DNA of 64,000 nucleotides from NCBI GenBank assembly GCA_036362985.1, contig JAYGXS010000009.1:21141481-21205480 (forward strand). The letters run 5' to 3'. A model generated the notes under the pieces. The model had not been told where the DNA came from, made no database searches, and worked only from the letters and a program-made list of their open reading frames with translations. The DNA comes from Ligula intestinalis. Its lineage: Eukaryota; Platyhelminthes; Cestoda; Diphyllobothriidea; Diphyllobothriidae. Below, piece after piece: positions 33,057 to 45,000 of the stretch. Numbering within the stretch: position 1 is the first letter of the stretch; each line of letters starts with the position of its first letter. The position numbers and the translations under genes are program-made.

Positions 33057-36000
33057 CTAAAATGTCGAAAGTAAGTAGCCAGTGAGAGAGAGAGAGAGAA
33101 AAAAGCAAGTTAAAAGTCGGGATAGCTTAAATGGCCTCTCCGAGAAGAGATGGGAATAGGAAGGGTCCGCAGCTAATAGAGAAAAGTTTAGACTAGATTC
33201 GAAAGAACGTAAATATTATCCTGCTAGAAACCTTGTCATAAGCCACGGTGTTAAACGCCCAACAACGCCCCGATCGGATCCCCAAGGAGAACTCAACAAC
33301 AAGGGCGGATGAATGCAAGTGTACTGCCGTATGCTAACAGTCTACTTTATAAAAACACGCAATCCAGGTCAGAAAATTGGAACCATACATGCTTGAATGT
33401 CTAGGCGAACTGACGTAGTTCGTACATGTGTACTAAATCGTAGATAAAAATGAGGACTTACAGGGTACGTGATGAGTTACAAAGCCAACACCACCAGCAA
33501 ACATTATGAGCTCCTCCGAGGAATCGATGGCACTCCGCCGGATCGGACGTTGTGGTTCCCGTGCGACTTTGCCACCTTGAGCCTCCAAACCGGGGATAGC
33601 TGCAGAGACCATAGTGAGGAAGTTTACGGTCTCCGAATGGCCATATATACTCACCTGCGCAGAAAAAAAAGAATGCATAAAAACCCATTGTAAGAGCGAA
33701 CTGGACTTGCGTGAAACTACTCACGCCCATGTTACACGCCAAAAGCAAACCATTTACATGAAATAATGCTACTACCAACAAATAAGTAGCGGTTTATGCT
33801 TACTCGTCAGTTAGCCGACGGCGGCTCGCCGACGCCTGCAATGATGTTCTCGTATATCAATGTGGACGTACTAACTGGGTGTTGCTGTGATCATGCCTGC
33901 TATAATGACCCTAATTGCTTATTTCACTTGACGAAGGTATTTTATAGTAGATACAGCAAACACAACGTACTCCACGGTACAGTGGGGAAAACTGAATAAC
34001 GCGAGCCAAGAAGCACTGTACCGAGCCCGGTTTTTAGCTGACATCACAGGAGTCGGCAGACAGCCTGTGAACACTGATAGATAGATAGACAGTGACAGGC
34101 TTTCACAGTCCTTCACGTACACTCACAATTAGATGTAGCTGAATACATATATGACAAATGAGAAGAAGACGACTCGATCGCTGGAACAATACTTTCATTC
34201 GCCTGTCGCTTCAGGTATTAGGGAAATATAGGTAAATACCTTTGAACTCCCTCTTTGTACATAGCTATCACACAGAACATGTGGCGTTGCCAGTAATGGA
34301 ACTGCGGTAGGGGGGCACACAGTTAAAAATCCTTAGGTATCATTCATAAGTTTAGTTTTGAATGCCATTTGTGGGATTTTAAGGAGAAAAACTGTCGCCT
34401 GTGGGGGGGGGGCGAAGGGAACATGTTAATCGGATGTCCTGCTGCTATAGAGTGTTTGGATCATGTCAGGAGAAGGCTATCGCGGTTGTTCAATATCCTA
34501 ATGGTCACACGGGGAGATGACAGCGGTAATCACGGTGTCGGAGATGCGCCCATCATATGCCCATGCGAACCAGTGGACGAAACTCGCAATCAGTTATTCT
34601 AAACAAACATATTACTGAAAAGTAGCAATCAGAATGTTTTATTTAACAAAAAAGTTGGACTGTAATATACTAAGCTCGCTTCATTACAGATAATGTCTTT
34701 TTCTATGCCGATCCAACTGCATCTTAAACGTGTCCAAAGATGGGGACATGACAATGTATGCGGGTAGAGCATTCCATGCCTGGATTACCCTCTTAGAGAA
34801 GAAGAATTTTGTTGTGTTCAATCTTGCTCCAGTCACACGTAGCTTGAGAGGGTGTCCGCGCAATCTAATAGTAGTGGCCAGCTCAAAGAAATTGTTGGAT
34901 GCTAGGCAATGACTTTGATCCCGCAGCATGCGAAATGCCTGTATCAGGTCACCGCGCAGCTGTCTGTAATCCAGAGGAAATAATTTAAGATTGGTCAGTC
35001 GTGTCTCGTAAGGAAGGTACGCTTGGCCTCGCACTAACTTAATTGCCCGTCGCTGTACCCTTTTGAGGTTTTTTTGTCTTTGACTGTCCAAGGGTTCCAG
35101 GCTTGAATGGCAAATTCCAGTTGGGGTCGCACAAATGCGCCGAAGACCTTGCCAAAGACAACTTTATCAAACTTAACAAAGGCGCGCTTGATTAGATACA
35201 AGCTCGACATTGCGGATTTGGCCGCCTTCAGGCCGTGGAGTGATGGCTTAAGTGAGGGAGCCAACCACACCCCCAGATCTTTCTGGGCCTCTACTTCTGG
35301 CAGGGGTGTTTTATTTAGGTTGTAAACCCTCCGATACGAAGTGTTAGTACTACTAAAACGCATTATGTTCCATTTGACGACATTAAATGGCAGGAACCAC
35401 TGGTTTGACCATTGCTCGAGTCGGTGCAAATCTGCCTGCAGATTTGCTTCGCGTCTTCGCTACGAATGACCTTCCTGAGTTTTAAATCATCGGCGAACAT
35501 TGTGGTTTCGCAGTCTAATCCACTTATGCAGTCGATATATATAAGGAAAAGGATAGGACCTAGAACAGAACACTGGGGGACCCCACTATCAACTGCCACC
35601 TCCGGCGATCGCTGATCACCAATACATAAGGTTTGAGTTCGACCTGTCAGAAAGTTTTCGATCCATTGCAAAAGGTTGCCTGTCACCCCTATACGTCTAA
35701 GGTTGTATAGGAGACGTTGATACGGCACAGTGTCAAATGCCTTCGTGAAATCTATGAAGACTGCGTGCACCGTGTTTCCTTGATCGAGTGCTCTGGTCCA
35801 TTGCTCTAGACAGAAGAGCAGATTTGTCAAGCAGGACCGTCCTCCACGGAATCCGTGCTGTTTATCAGAAAGAAGTCGATGACACTCTAAGAATTGCATC
35901 AACTCTATTTTGATAATTCGCTCCAGGATTTTGCAACATATTGCAGTAAGGCTTATTGGCCTGTAGTTGTTTGCGGACGCCAGACTCCCACTTTTGTGTA

Positions 36001-39000
36001 TGGGTGAGATCCACGCTGTCTTTCAGTCGGATGGCAGTTGGCCTGTGTTCAGGGAGGCTCGAAAGAGAAACTGCAGGGGTTCTGCCAACTCCACGGCTAG
36101 CTCTTTCAACAGCTTTGCAGGTATGCCATCCGGTCCTGGCAACTTCGTGTCTTGGAGCTTAAGAAGTTCTTGCAGGACAGTAACTTCTGTAAGCACAACT
36201 GAGTCAACAGTCGGAATCTCCTCGGTACTAAAATTGGTAACGGTTAGCTCGACCTCTCTCTCTCTCTCTCTCTCTCTCGCAAATTTTGGCGCCGGTAGCA
36301 GTAGCAGATATGGGTAGCGTATGCACAGGAGTTTGCAGTATTTATAAGATGCAGTCATTATTTCCTGAGATTCGCATGTTCGCTTGTATTGGCAATTTAG
36401 TTGGGTGCGATGTGCTCCAATCGGCCGGACGATGGGAAACGTTTACACTTTGTGAGGCCTCAACATATGCGACTATTATAACTGAGGCTAATCGAACATT
36501 GTGACGAGTTCAGCGAACGGAAGTTCACTCAAGTTGCAGCAAAAACCTTTGAAATACAGCCTAACTTTTGACCACCATTAGTGGAGACCGAGGACGGAGG
36601 TAAACTAGTATGGTAATCTCAAGGAGGTGAAGATAAGTAGGAGTGAAGGGAAATGAAAGCGAGAAACACATTGATTACAAAGTTGACGGCACGGACGACC
36701 GTCGGACCATGAAAAAGGCACAGCCCGATCGAAATGTTTCCGCGGCATAGAACATGGTTTTTTAATTGGATAGTCTCAAAGAGGCATTGCCGTTGCTATG
36801 GGCTCTTTACAGACATTTATCAGCTTCAAAAAGACGACCTGCCGAGTGGGGGGGGGGCAAGTAATTCTTAGTCTGGTTCTTTTAAGTCAATCTGAAAGGC
36901 GACTTTTGATAAGCCTCGGGGAAAATTAAGGAGTGGACAAGAGGTGCTCACCGAAGCCTCCGAAAGATTAACCATGGCAGAAGGCATAAACAGATCCGGT
37001 GTTGAAGACATCAGGGCACTCGGAGCTACAAACAGACAAAAAACAAAAGGCAAATAATCTACTAATATTTTAAGAGTACAACAGACGGATGTAAAACCAA
37101 AAAACGATAAGCAGACAGAACGTACCAGTACTGCGGATAGGAGTGGACGCGTCCACCGGAAAACTACCAGACAGTGGAGGAGCCGTAGGGTCTGGGGCTG
37201 ACGTGAATGGAATCAGAACTACGACGCCAGATTGTGTACCGATCCAGAGGTGATCCGGAGACGCCTGCAACGCCGTCACGGCGGCTGCAGCAGGTCGACA
37301 CAAATTTGGGGAACCTGGACGGGTAAGAAGACGCCAAATGAGAAAAAAAAACTAACACGTTTGTACCAGAAAGTATCCATATGGTGAGCATGCGTTCGCT
37401 ATTGGATCAGAACTGCCAAATAGAAGGATGCCCTTGGACGCAAGCAACTAACAGACGGAATAAAGCAACGGGGCAAGAAAGGTTGCAGAAGATGGATGCG
37501 ACAAGTTCTGACCACATTCAGTTCGCTTGCGCAAAGAGCCCAAACACTTTCGAACGATATACAAAGAGGATGCTGGAAAAATACAGCAGCTCCTTCATAA
37601 ACTACGACTGACTTGGGCTACAGTAACGGAAGAGAAGGATGAGTGCAAGAAAAAAATCTAGAAAAAGTGCTTGAAGTCTTTCAGAAAGCTGGAGGAATGA
37701 GTCGGACGAATCAAAAAACGATTCGTACTAGGTGCAGACTGCAAACGTATGATACGCAAACGTAATTTCAGACTAAAACTAAACGAGAGCACTCATGCAT
37801 TTATTTAGGGCAATTACTCGTCACGAAGTGTGTGTGAGCGGGCAGATTCTCCGCGAGTCTGCTTAACTCCTGTTGTCATTCGCGATAGTTCGCTGCGTTG
37901 TCCTTGCCATCTGTAGCCTTCGTGTTGCTTGCTCAGCTTGCCTCAGTGTCTGCTTCAGCGTTTGCTGCGGCTTGTTGGAGCACGCGGTCCCTAACAGCAT
38001 TGCGCGCGTTAGCGTATTACGTAAACAAGCGCTCCACACGTGCTTGGTTGTCACTGGCTGATCGATTTTCGTTAGCGCGCGCGCTGTGAGTGCCCACGTC
38101 ACAATATTGCGACGTGGCGCAATCTGTCGATAAGAGGCACAAGCGAGCTGTCGTTACTGTCACTGTAAATCCGGTTAGCGTGTTGTTTTTTTTACTGTTT
38201 TCTTCAGCATGCGGAAGCCCCATCAAAAAGAGCATAACGGCGACGTGCTTTGCACGATCATGTTGAAGATTTACGTAAAACTGACCGGGAAACATGGGAC
38301 TTTAGGAGATTGTCAGACTGTGTTGACCCTTCTTGCAGTTCTTTATCTAAATAGTCAGACTGTAGCACATCATCGTGGGAGGAAGGTAGAAGTTGGAGCA
38401 GTTTGGTATCCGAAGAAGTAACCGAACAGTCAACAAGTAACCCAGCGATGGGCACGTGCCCATCGTCGAAATCGAGGGGGGAACTGTCGGAGCGTTAATT
38501 TAATAAGCGTCAGCCTGGTTGGAGGGTTTGTTCGATCAAAGGAAGTGAGAGAAAGAGGAAATGAACACTGAAGCGAGTAACTTAACCCCATCAGCAGACG
38601 GTTTATGGAGTAGTCCACTTTGGGCCACGGCAGTTGTAGCGTCTGCTGTAGTATTGGGGCCATTAAACAACCTGCTCGTGGAGACTGCAATGTCTCAGTC
38701 GTTGAAGACATTCAAGCGTTCGCTTCAGAGACATACTGCGCAGTAACAAGCGAACTACATGACTCCTTTACGCTAACAACATAAGTATTTCTACTGAAAC
38801 CAAGGCAGTATTCAATCGATGCTGCAATTTTTTAAATATATTGTTGCTTATTCCTCCGACCTGTAGGGTTCAAAAGTGTAAGGCTATTTCTCTCAAACAC
38901 ACAGAACTGAATTGACAAAAGGTGGGGAAGGCTTTGCGGTCTTACAGTCTCTGTTCAGTCAACATATCCACCACTTTCATGGAAAAAGCGCCAGCAAAAC

Positions 39001-42000
39001 CAAGTTCGAGTGGACTTGCTATATGCAATAAACTCTCACCTAGGGACTGTGTAAGGATGGTGCTGAGGTCAACCTCTTGCAGTGGAGTGTACGAGAAGGC
39101 ATCAAAGAGGCGCATGGTGGGCTGACGACGCAAAGATATCCAAACGCCATCACGGACCCAACACATGCACTTCACCTGAGTGGTCGCGGCTGGATGGACC
39201 TCGAATCTACAGTAGAGGGAGATGATGAGAAGGAAGAGGGTCAGCAAGGCGGTTGAGAAGTGATGAGGGAAGGGGGTGAGTCTCTGTCATAAACAATTGC
39301 ATAGAGACGTGGAAATCAAGTCAGTCATGATCAGGAACAGAATATGCCTACAGACACGAGACCACAGCGGTTTTCACCGATACAGTTTGAGCCGAAGGCC
39401 TACTGTTCCGCACAAAATGTACAACTAAACAATGAGAGGAACTGCGATCTACGCGTGAGGATCGAGTAGAATCAGTGTTCAACTAATCTCATGTCAATTG
39501 AATCGTTTAAAAATGAGTTGGAAGAGAGAGAGACTTAAAAAAAGGTTGTATTTCAGAAGACGAAGATGCGATCACTGGAACAAGAGTTTTCTTGGCCTGA
39601 CGTTTCAGATTTCCTACGGAATCCTTAATCATAGGTGATGATAACATAGGCATGGTCATGCGCAGATGAGGTGGATACATGCACAGGCTGCACGGTATTT
39701 ACAGTTCAAAGTGGTCATCCGCGTGTGTTTGGTAACTGGAACAAGAGTTTTATTTGCAAATAAAATTCTTGTTCGAGTGATCGCATCTTCGTCTTCTGAA
39801 CTGCTTCCTGGGACTCGAATATTCGCTACTATTGGCAAAGGTTGTATTGTTAACTGGTTATGCCCCTTTCTAAAAGGGTGAATCGTTGTGACGAACCTTA
39901 GCAGAGATCAAACTGGACTGTAGGACATTAAAGGGGGGAGGGGGGGGGGTGGGCAAGGACTACATGACTCCACCCCTTTCCTCTAAACAGGATACAAGAA
40001 AAGGAACAACCCAAAGCATAGCCCTAATCCTATAATGTACACTAACCGAAGCCTTCATCTAAACGTAACCCCGACGCTCATCCCAAACCTAAAATTAAAT
40101 CGAAACTCTAACTGATTTGCCACCGTAATTTTAAATCAGACCCAGACTTTCCTGAAAGTTGGCGCTAATCCACCTGCACTACGAGCTGGTCTTGTCATCA
40201 CGTGCTGCCTAGGGACCATATAAGTGCTGATTCAGTGTCTACATGGGATGCCGCCTCACCTTGATTTGACTCAATCTTACAAGTGGGAGATTGTGACGGG
40301 GCCTACTAAGTGGCCTAGATGACACAGTTAATGCCCTCGAAATGGCCCATGTGATAGATGGGCTGGACCGATACGGAGGCCAGATCAGGACACGGCAGGC
40401 GCCATTCTGGTTGCGATTTCATAAAAAAATGCCGAACGTGAATGGAAGGAGGGAGGGAAGGGCATGGTGGCACACGTAAGTGTAAGCTGAGGCTACATCA
40501 CCCACCTGCGCCCGATCGCGTCTCCAGTCTTCGTGACTGTGGTTTGGCACGCGGCTTAGGTGGATAAGGGAGGAGAGAGTGCGGTAGATGCAGCGCAAGT
40601 CACCGTCCCCCCTACTGTGGAGCACGCGGTGGACCCAGTCGAAATCGACGACCGAACTGTCGAATGGTGCCTAATGTGCTAACTGGACTTGTTACATGAC
40701 CCTAAAAGCTATGGTTGCTTAAACTTAGCAAGTAACATAATTGTTTCGTCCTTGAGAAAAAGTAACTGGTAGTGGCCAGTCCTCGCCAGACGAAACAGCC
40801 AGGGTTGGTGAATCCTGAAACAGATCGGTGTACGCCTATTGTTGGGAGGCTCGAGGACGTCACCCAGAGAGAGACACAGACAGTCCAAGGTCACGCCCGA
40901 CATGTCAACCCTTGTAACAATGGGCGTGTTAGAGTGGCCCAGCACGTCACCCAGACTTCAGACAGTACTAGGTCAGGTGAGGCCAGTCCGACGATTACAC
41001 AACGAGCCATGTCGCACGACCGTCAAAGGGTGGACATTAGGCCAGGATAAAGAACGCCCGCGATGTCAGGCAGCCACTGGAGGCAGACCGCGCGGACAGA
41101 CGCATGCACGTGCATAGCGAGCATGCGCACTGGGAGAGCCAATGGGGAGCAAAGACGGTTGCCCCTTAAATACTGAGGCACTAGCAGAGCGGGGACTCCG
41201 TTGTGGACACGCTGCTAGACGAGACTGCTGCCTAGACGAGACCGACCACAGAAGGCCAGCTGCTGGGCACACGGACCAGAGTTCATGTACTAGTACCAGT
41301 GACAGTAAAGTACTAGTTGTTATCCCATTCCGTCTTCTCTTCCTAACACGCACTGGGGGAACATAACCGGTGTTGACACAGGAACACACTCGGTTACAAC
41401 ACGTACGTACTAATGGGTTGAAATGTTTTACGTTGACCGGATAACACCGGTTTTGGAGCAGCCAACCAGGTTTCCATATCGGATTCTAAATATGACAATA
41501 TCAGGCTGGATCGGGCGTAGTTGGCCACTATGAGCCTGCCCAGTGTTCGGCGCGCAACCCGAATAACGCCTGCTGTACCCTGGGCTGATCCCCGTTCTGG
41601 TCCAGCACATCTACAACACAAAGACACCAAACAAAGACGCACTAAACTGACTGCGAGGACCGGGTTATCCGTTCAATTGGCACCGTGATGGTCTCAGACT
41701 CAGATTAAGCAGACGACAGAATAGTCACTCGCAGATTATGAGACAAGCTGTTGGCATCCAGGTACTAGTACAGCGCTTTCCTCTAGGATTAGCAATTCCA
41801 TAAAACAGTGTAAAAAAACGCAACTGATTTTTCCTTCTAGAAAAGTGACCACGTCCTAGGTCCACATCTGCTCTACGACAGAACCAACATATGAGTGACA
41901 CAATAAGCAAGTCGAACTCACGAGCTCAGTTTCTGGAAGCCGGTAGTATCAATAATGAGAATCTGATTTCCGTAGGCAGCCCAGAGAGCCAGGGTGGGAG

Positions 42001-45000
42001 GTACGATGACGAGGGCCTTGACAGCGTGCTGCGGTGGTCCACAGGTGATGACACAGGCCTCCGACAAGTCCCAACTGCCTTCCAAGGCGCCACTGCCGCC
42101 ACTCTCCCCAGCGCCGCTAACTGCAGCTGCCAGCTCAAAACCAATGGGCACGTCATTCCGCAGAGGTTCGCGGGAGTCCGGGCTGCCGTCAAGATGCTGC
42201 TGAGTGGAGGTTATAGCGGTGTCCTGGGTGGCAGAACGGGGAATGGCGGCGGCGGCGGAGATGGTGGTATCCATCGCAAAGACCCCCTTATCCTCCAGAT
42301 CAGCTAGCGCCTGTGCGTCACCAGGATAGCCAGCGAAAGAGGCATTAGCGGTGGACGGAGGAGCCTGACGTCGGAAGACAACGATATGTCCGTCAGCGAG
42401 ACTGACAAACACACGACCGGAGAAGTGACTGCAAGACAGAGGAAAATCAATCTGTTGAAGCTCACATGATCAATGAGTCCCAGAAAGGCAAGATACATAA
42501 ACAATACAATATCATAAAGTGGCAATAGTAAAGTAGTAATAAAAGTAAGTCGACAAAAACACAACAAGTAAATGATCTGTCAAATGAGAATCTAGGACAT
42601 GTCTAAAACGGAGCATGTTGGATTACATTCCTGGTCAGGAGAAGGCACAACATAATCCGCACTGACTGCAAACGCGGTCCGAGAGGTGATTTGTGGATTT
42701 CAATGTGAAGGAGTGTCTCGTTTTTCATCTGCGCTCAAACAAGTGGCATTCAAATAGTAGCATGAAGGCATATCATATGAACACAATCGATTTTCAAGCA
42801 GAAGAATCTCAGTGAAATAAGTACTGCAGTGCATCAGAGTTTCAAAAAATGCCACGGGAGTACTACGTGCAAACAAGCGTGGAGGCTATGGTTAAAACAA
42901 AAGACACAGCCTGTCTCGAAAGAAGTAGAAGCCCGTCGAACAAGGCTAGTGAAGGGTTTGAAAAACCTCTCTGCCTTAAAGGTAGCAAAAATAGATCTTA
43001 TTATGGATTAAAAGATAATTTAGGGCCTTGAGCATGGATTGAGCTTCCAAGACGCGTTTACGTGGCATATTTTGTCCAGTCTTCGTGGACACTAGATGCA
43101 GTTACGCAAAGATCAGGCTAAACTTTCGTTTAGAAGTGAAATGACATCCCCTAATCAGTCATAGAAACAACGTCCCTGTAGCACTTCAACAACTGCGTAG
43201 ATGTGTCCTCCGGTTGTTCGACAGTATGAACTTGAACGAAAAACATAGTCCGTGACACGCAAACGGCATGACTTTTAAAAATAAAAGTAACTGTTACTTG
43301 AATTATAAGAGTAACGATTTAATAGTCAACAAGATAGCTACTTAAGGGCACTAACTGATTGGCCCGAGTGCAGTCCGGCCTTGGAGATTTTCGTGCGTGC
43401 TTTTTTCGTCCTAAATAAGTGGTTAAAATACGTTTATATACTTCTTCCCTTCCGCCCTTGCTAACGAATTCTAACTTGTTGATTCGAGACGGGCGACTAT
43501 CGAGGCGCACGGCAAGTTCATAACAGAACCCCTATCGCTTGGGCATTAGGTATTTGTTGTTTCGTGCCAGGTCCCGACAGGATTGGAGTCCTACCCAACC
43601 AGTCAGATGACTCAGAAATCCAGTCGATAAGCTAGCCCCTCAAAGGCATTATCTGATTGGTCCGACTTCATTTCGGCCTTGGAAATTCCTTTAAGGCCAT
43701 AAATACGCCATTAGGATACGTAAATATACTTCTTTTCTTGCTCCCCTGCTACTGAGTTCGGAATTGTGGATTCCATAGAGGCGAGTTGTTGAACGTGCGA
43801 CCATCAAGACATTCGAAAAGTTCATAACATTGTAACTACTGGGGAGATGGACGGGCGAGGCAACTTACCAGATGGCTGTAACGCCGCTGGGCATTCGAGT
43901 GGTCTGAAGACAGCGGTAGCGACTGGTCATGCTGCAGTGCAGGAAGATATCGCCGTTTTGGCAACCGAGCCAAACCGTCTGCTGAGCGGTAGCCGCCTCC
44001 GTTAACAGGGGACACAGTCGGGAGCCTGCGACTGAAGCGGGGAAAAAACAGGGATCGAGTTAGTAACAATTTGAAGGGAAGCTTAAAAAACATCAAATGC
44101 ATAACTAACAAGCATCACAAGGCACAACCACGCTCCAGATCCAACTATGGGCTACGACACACGACACACACACAACGTTCCAGACGGGCAACCAAATGTC
44201 GGCGAAGGCCACAACCCTGTGATGTTGCGTCCTCTCGAGCCAAACCATCGAATATAATGCAGGAACTCTGCAGCTGCACAATAGCTCAAGAAAAAGTTCA
44301 TTTTTTCTGGATGGATGGGACATGGATGAGGTCAAAAGGGCGCAAAATCAGCGGTGCCTTCCTCTTGAGAGAAGCCAACATTCCCACAAGGGGCGGGGGA
44401 CGGGCGGGCCACAGCGAAGCAGACCAATAACTGAGAATGTTCCCTAAAACGTCAAAATAAACCTTTACGGTTGGTAACGACAGACACCTCAGAAAGCATC
44501 ATATCCAAGTCCCCATTTTTGCCGGTGAAATTTATCAACTGCTGGTCGTTGATTGCCACCTAATTGTCTGCGTAGGCTCTAGAGCCTCAGCTTCAAGGCA
44601 AAGCGGGAATACTAATTCCTGATATAAGATCGGGGTGGATCGGAACACGTTAAACTTGTGAAACAACTCAATACAGAGTTTTTAAGATACGATGAATATT
44701 TAGTCATGTGTAGGCTTTGCTTCTATGAAAGACTTTGAGACCGGAAAGGGGACGGTCAATGACAGAGAATACGCGCACATTGATATAGTACTGTTTCGGT
44801 AAAGTTTTAATCTGCGCTACTCGAAACAGTCTACACGTAGGGTTGCATTATCGCGCAGACACAGTCTGCAATCCAATTGGTTTTGCTCAACCTAAAAGCT
44901 AAAAAGATGCGGGTTATTGTGATGAGAAGAGTGTCTGATGTAGAGCTAACGGGCCTCCACTAAAGCAAACATTCGGCAAAAGCCCTGTTTCATATGGTTT

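Noticed and set aside
35030..35060. Programmed -1 ribosomal frameshift in the LINE
   Set aside because: The slippery heptamer A-AAA-AAC is present but not in the zero-frame phase needed, so I list only a shared frameshift.
41891..42307. Plus-strand open frame of 138 codons
   Set aside because: It is the antisense shadow of JIP scaffold exon c, which has family similarity and correct splice sites.
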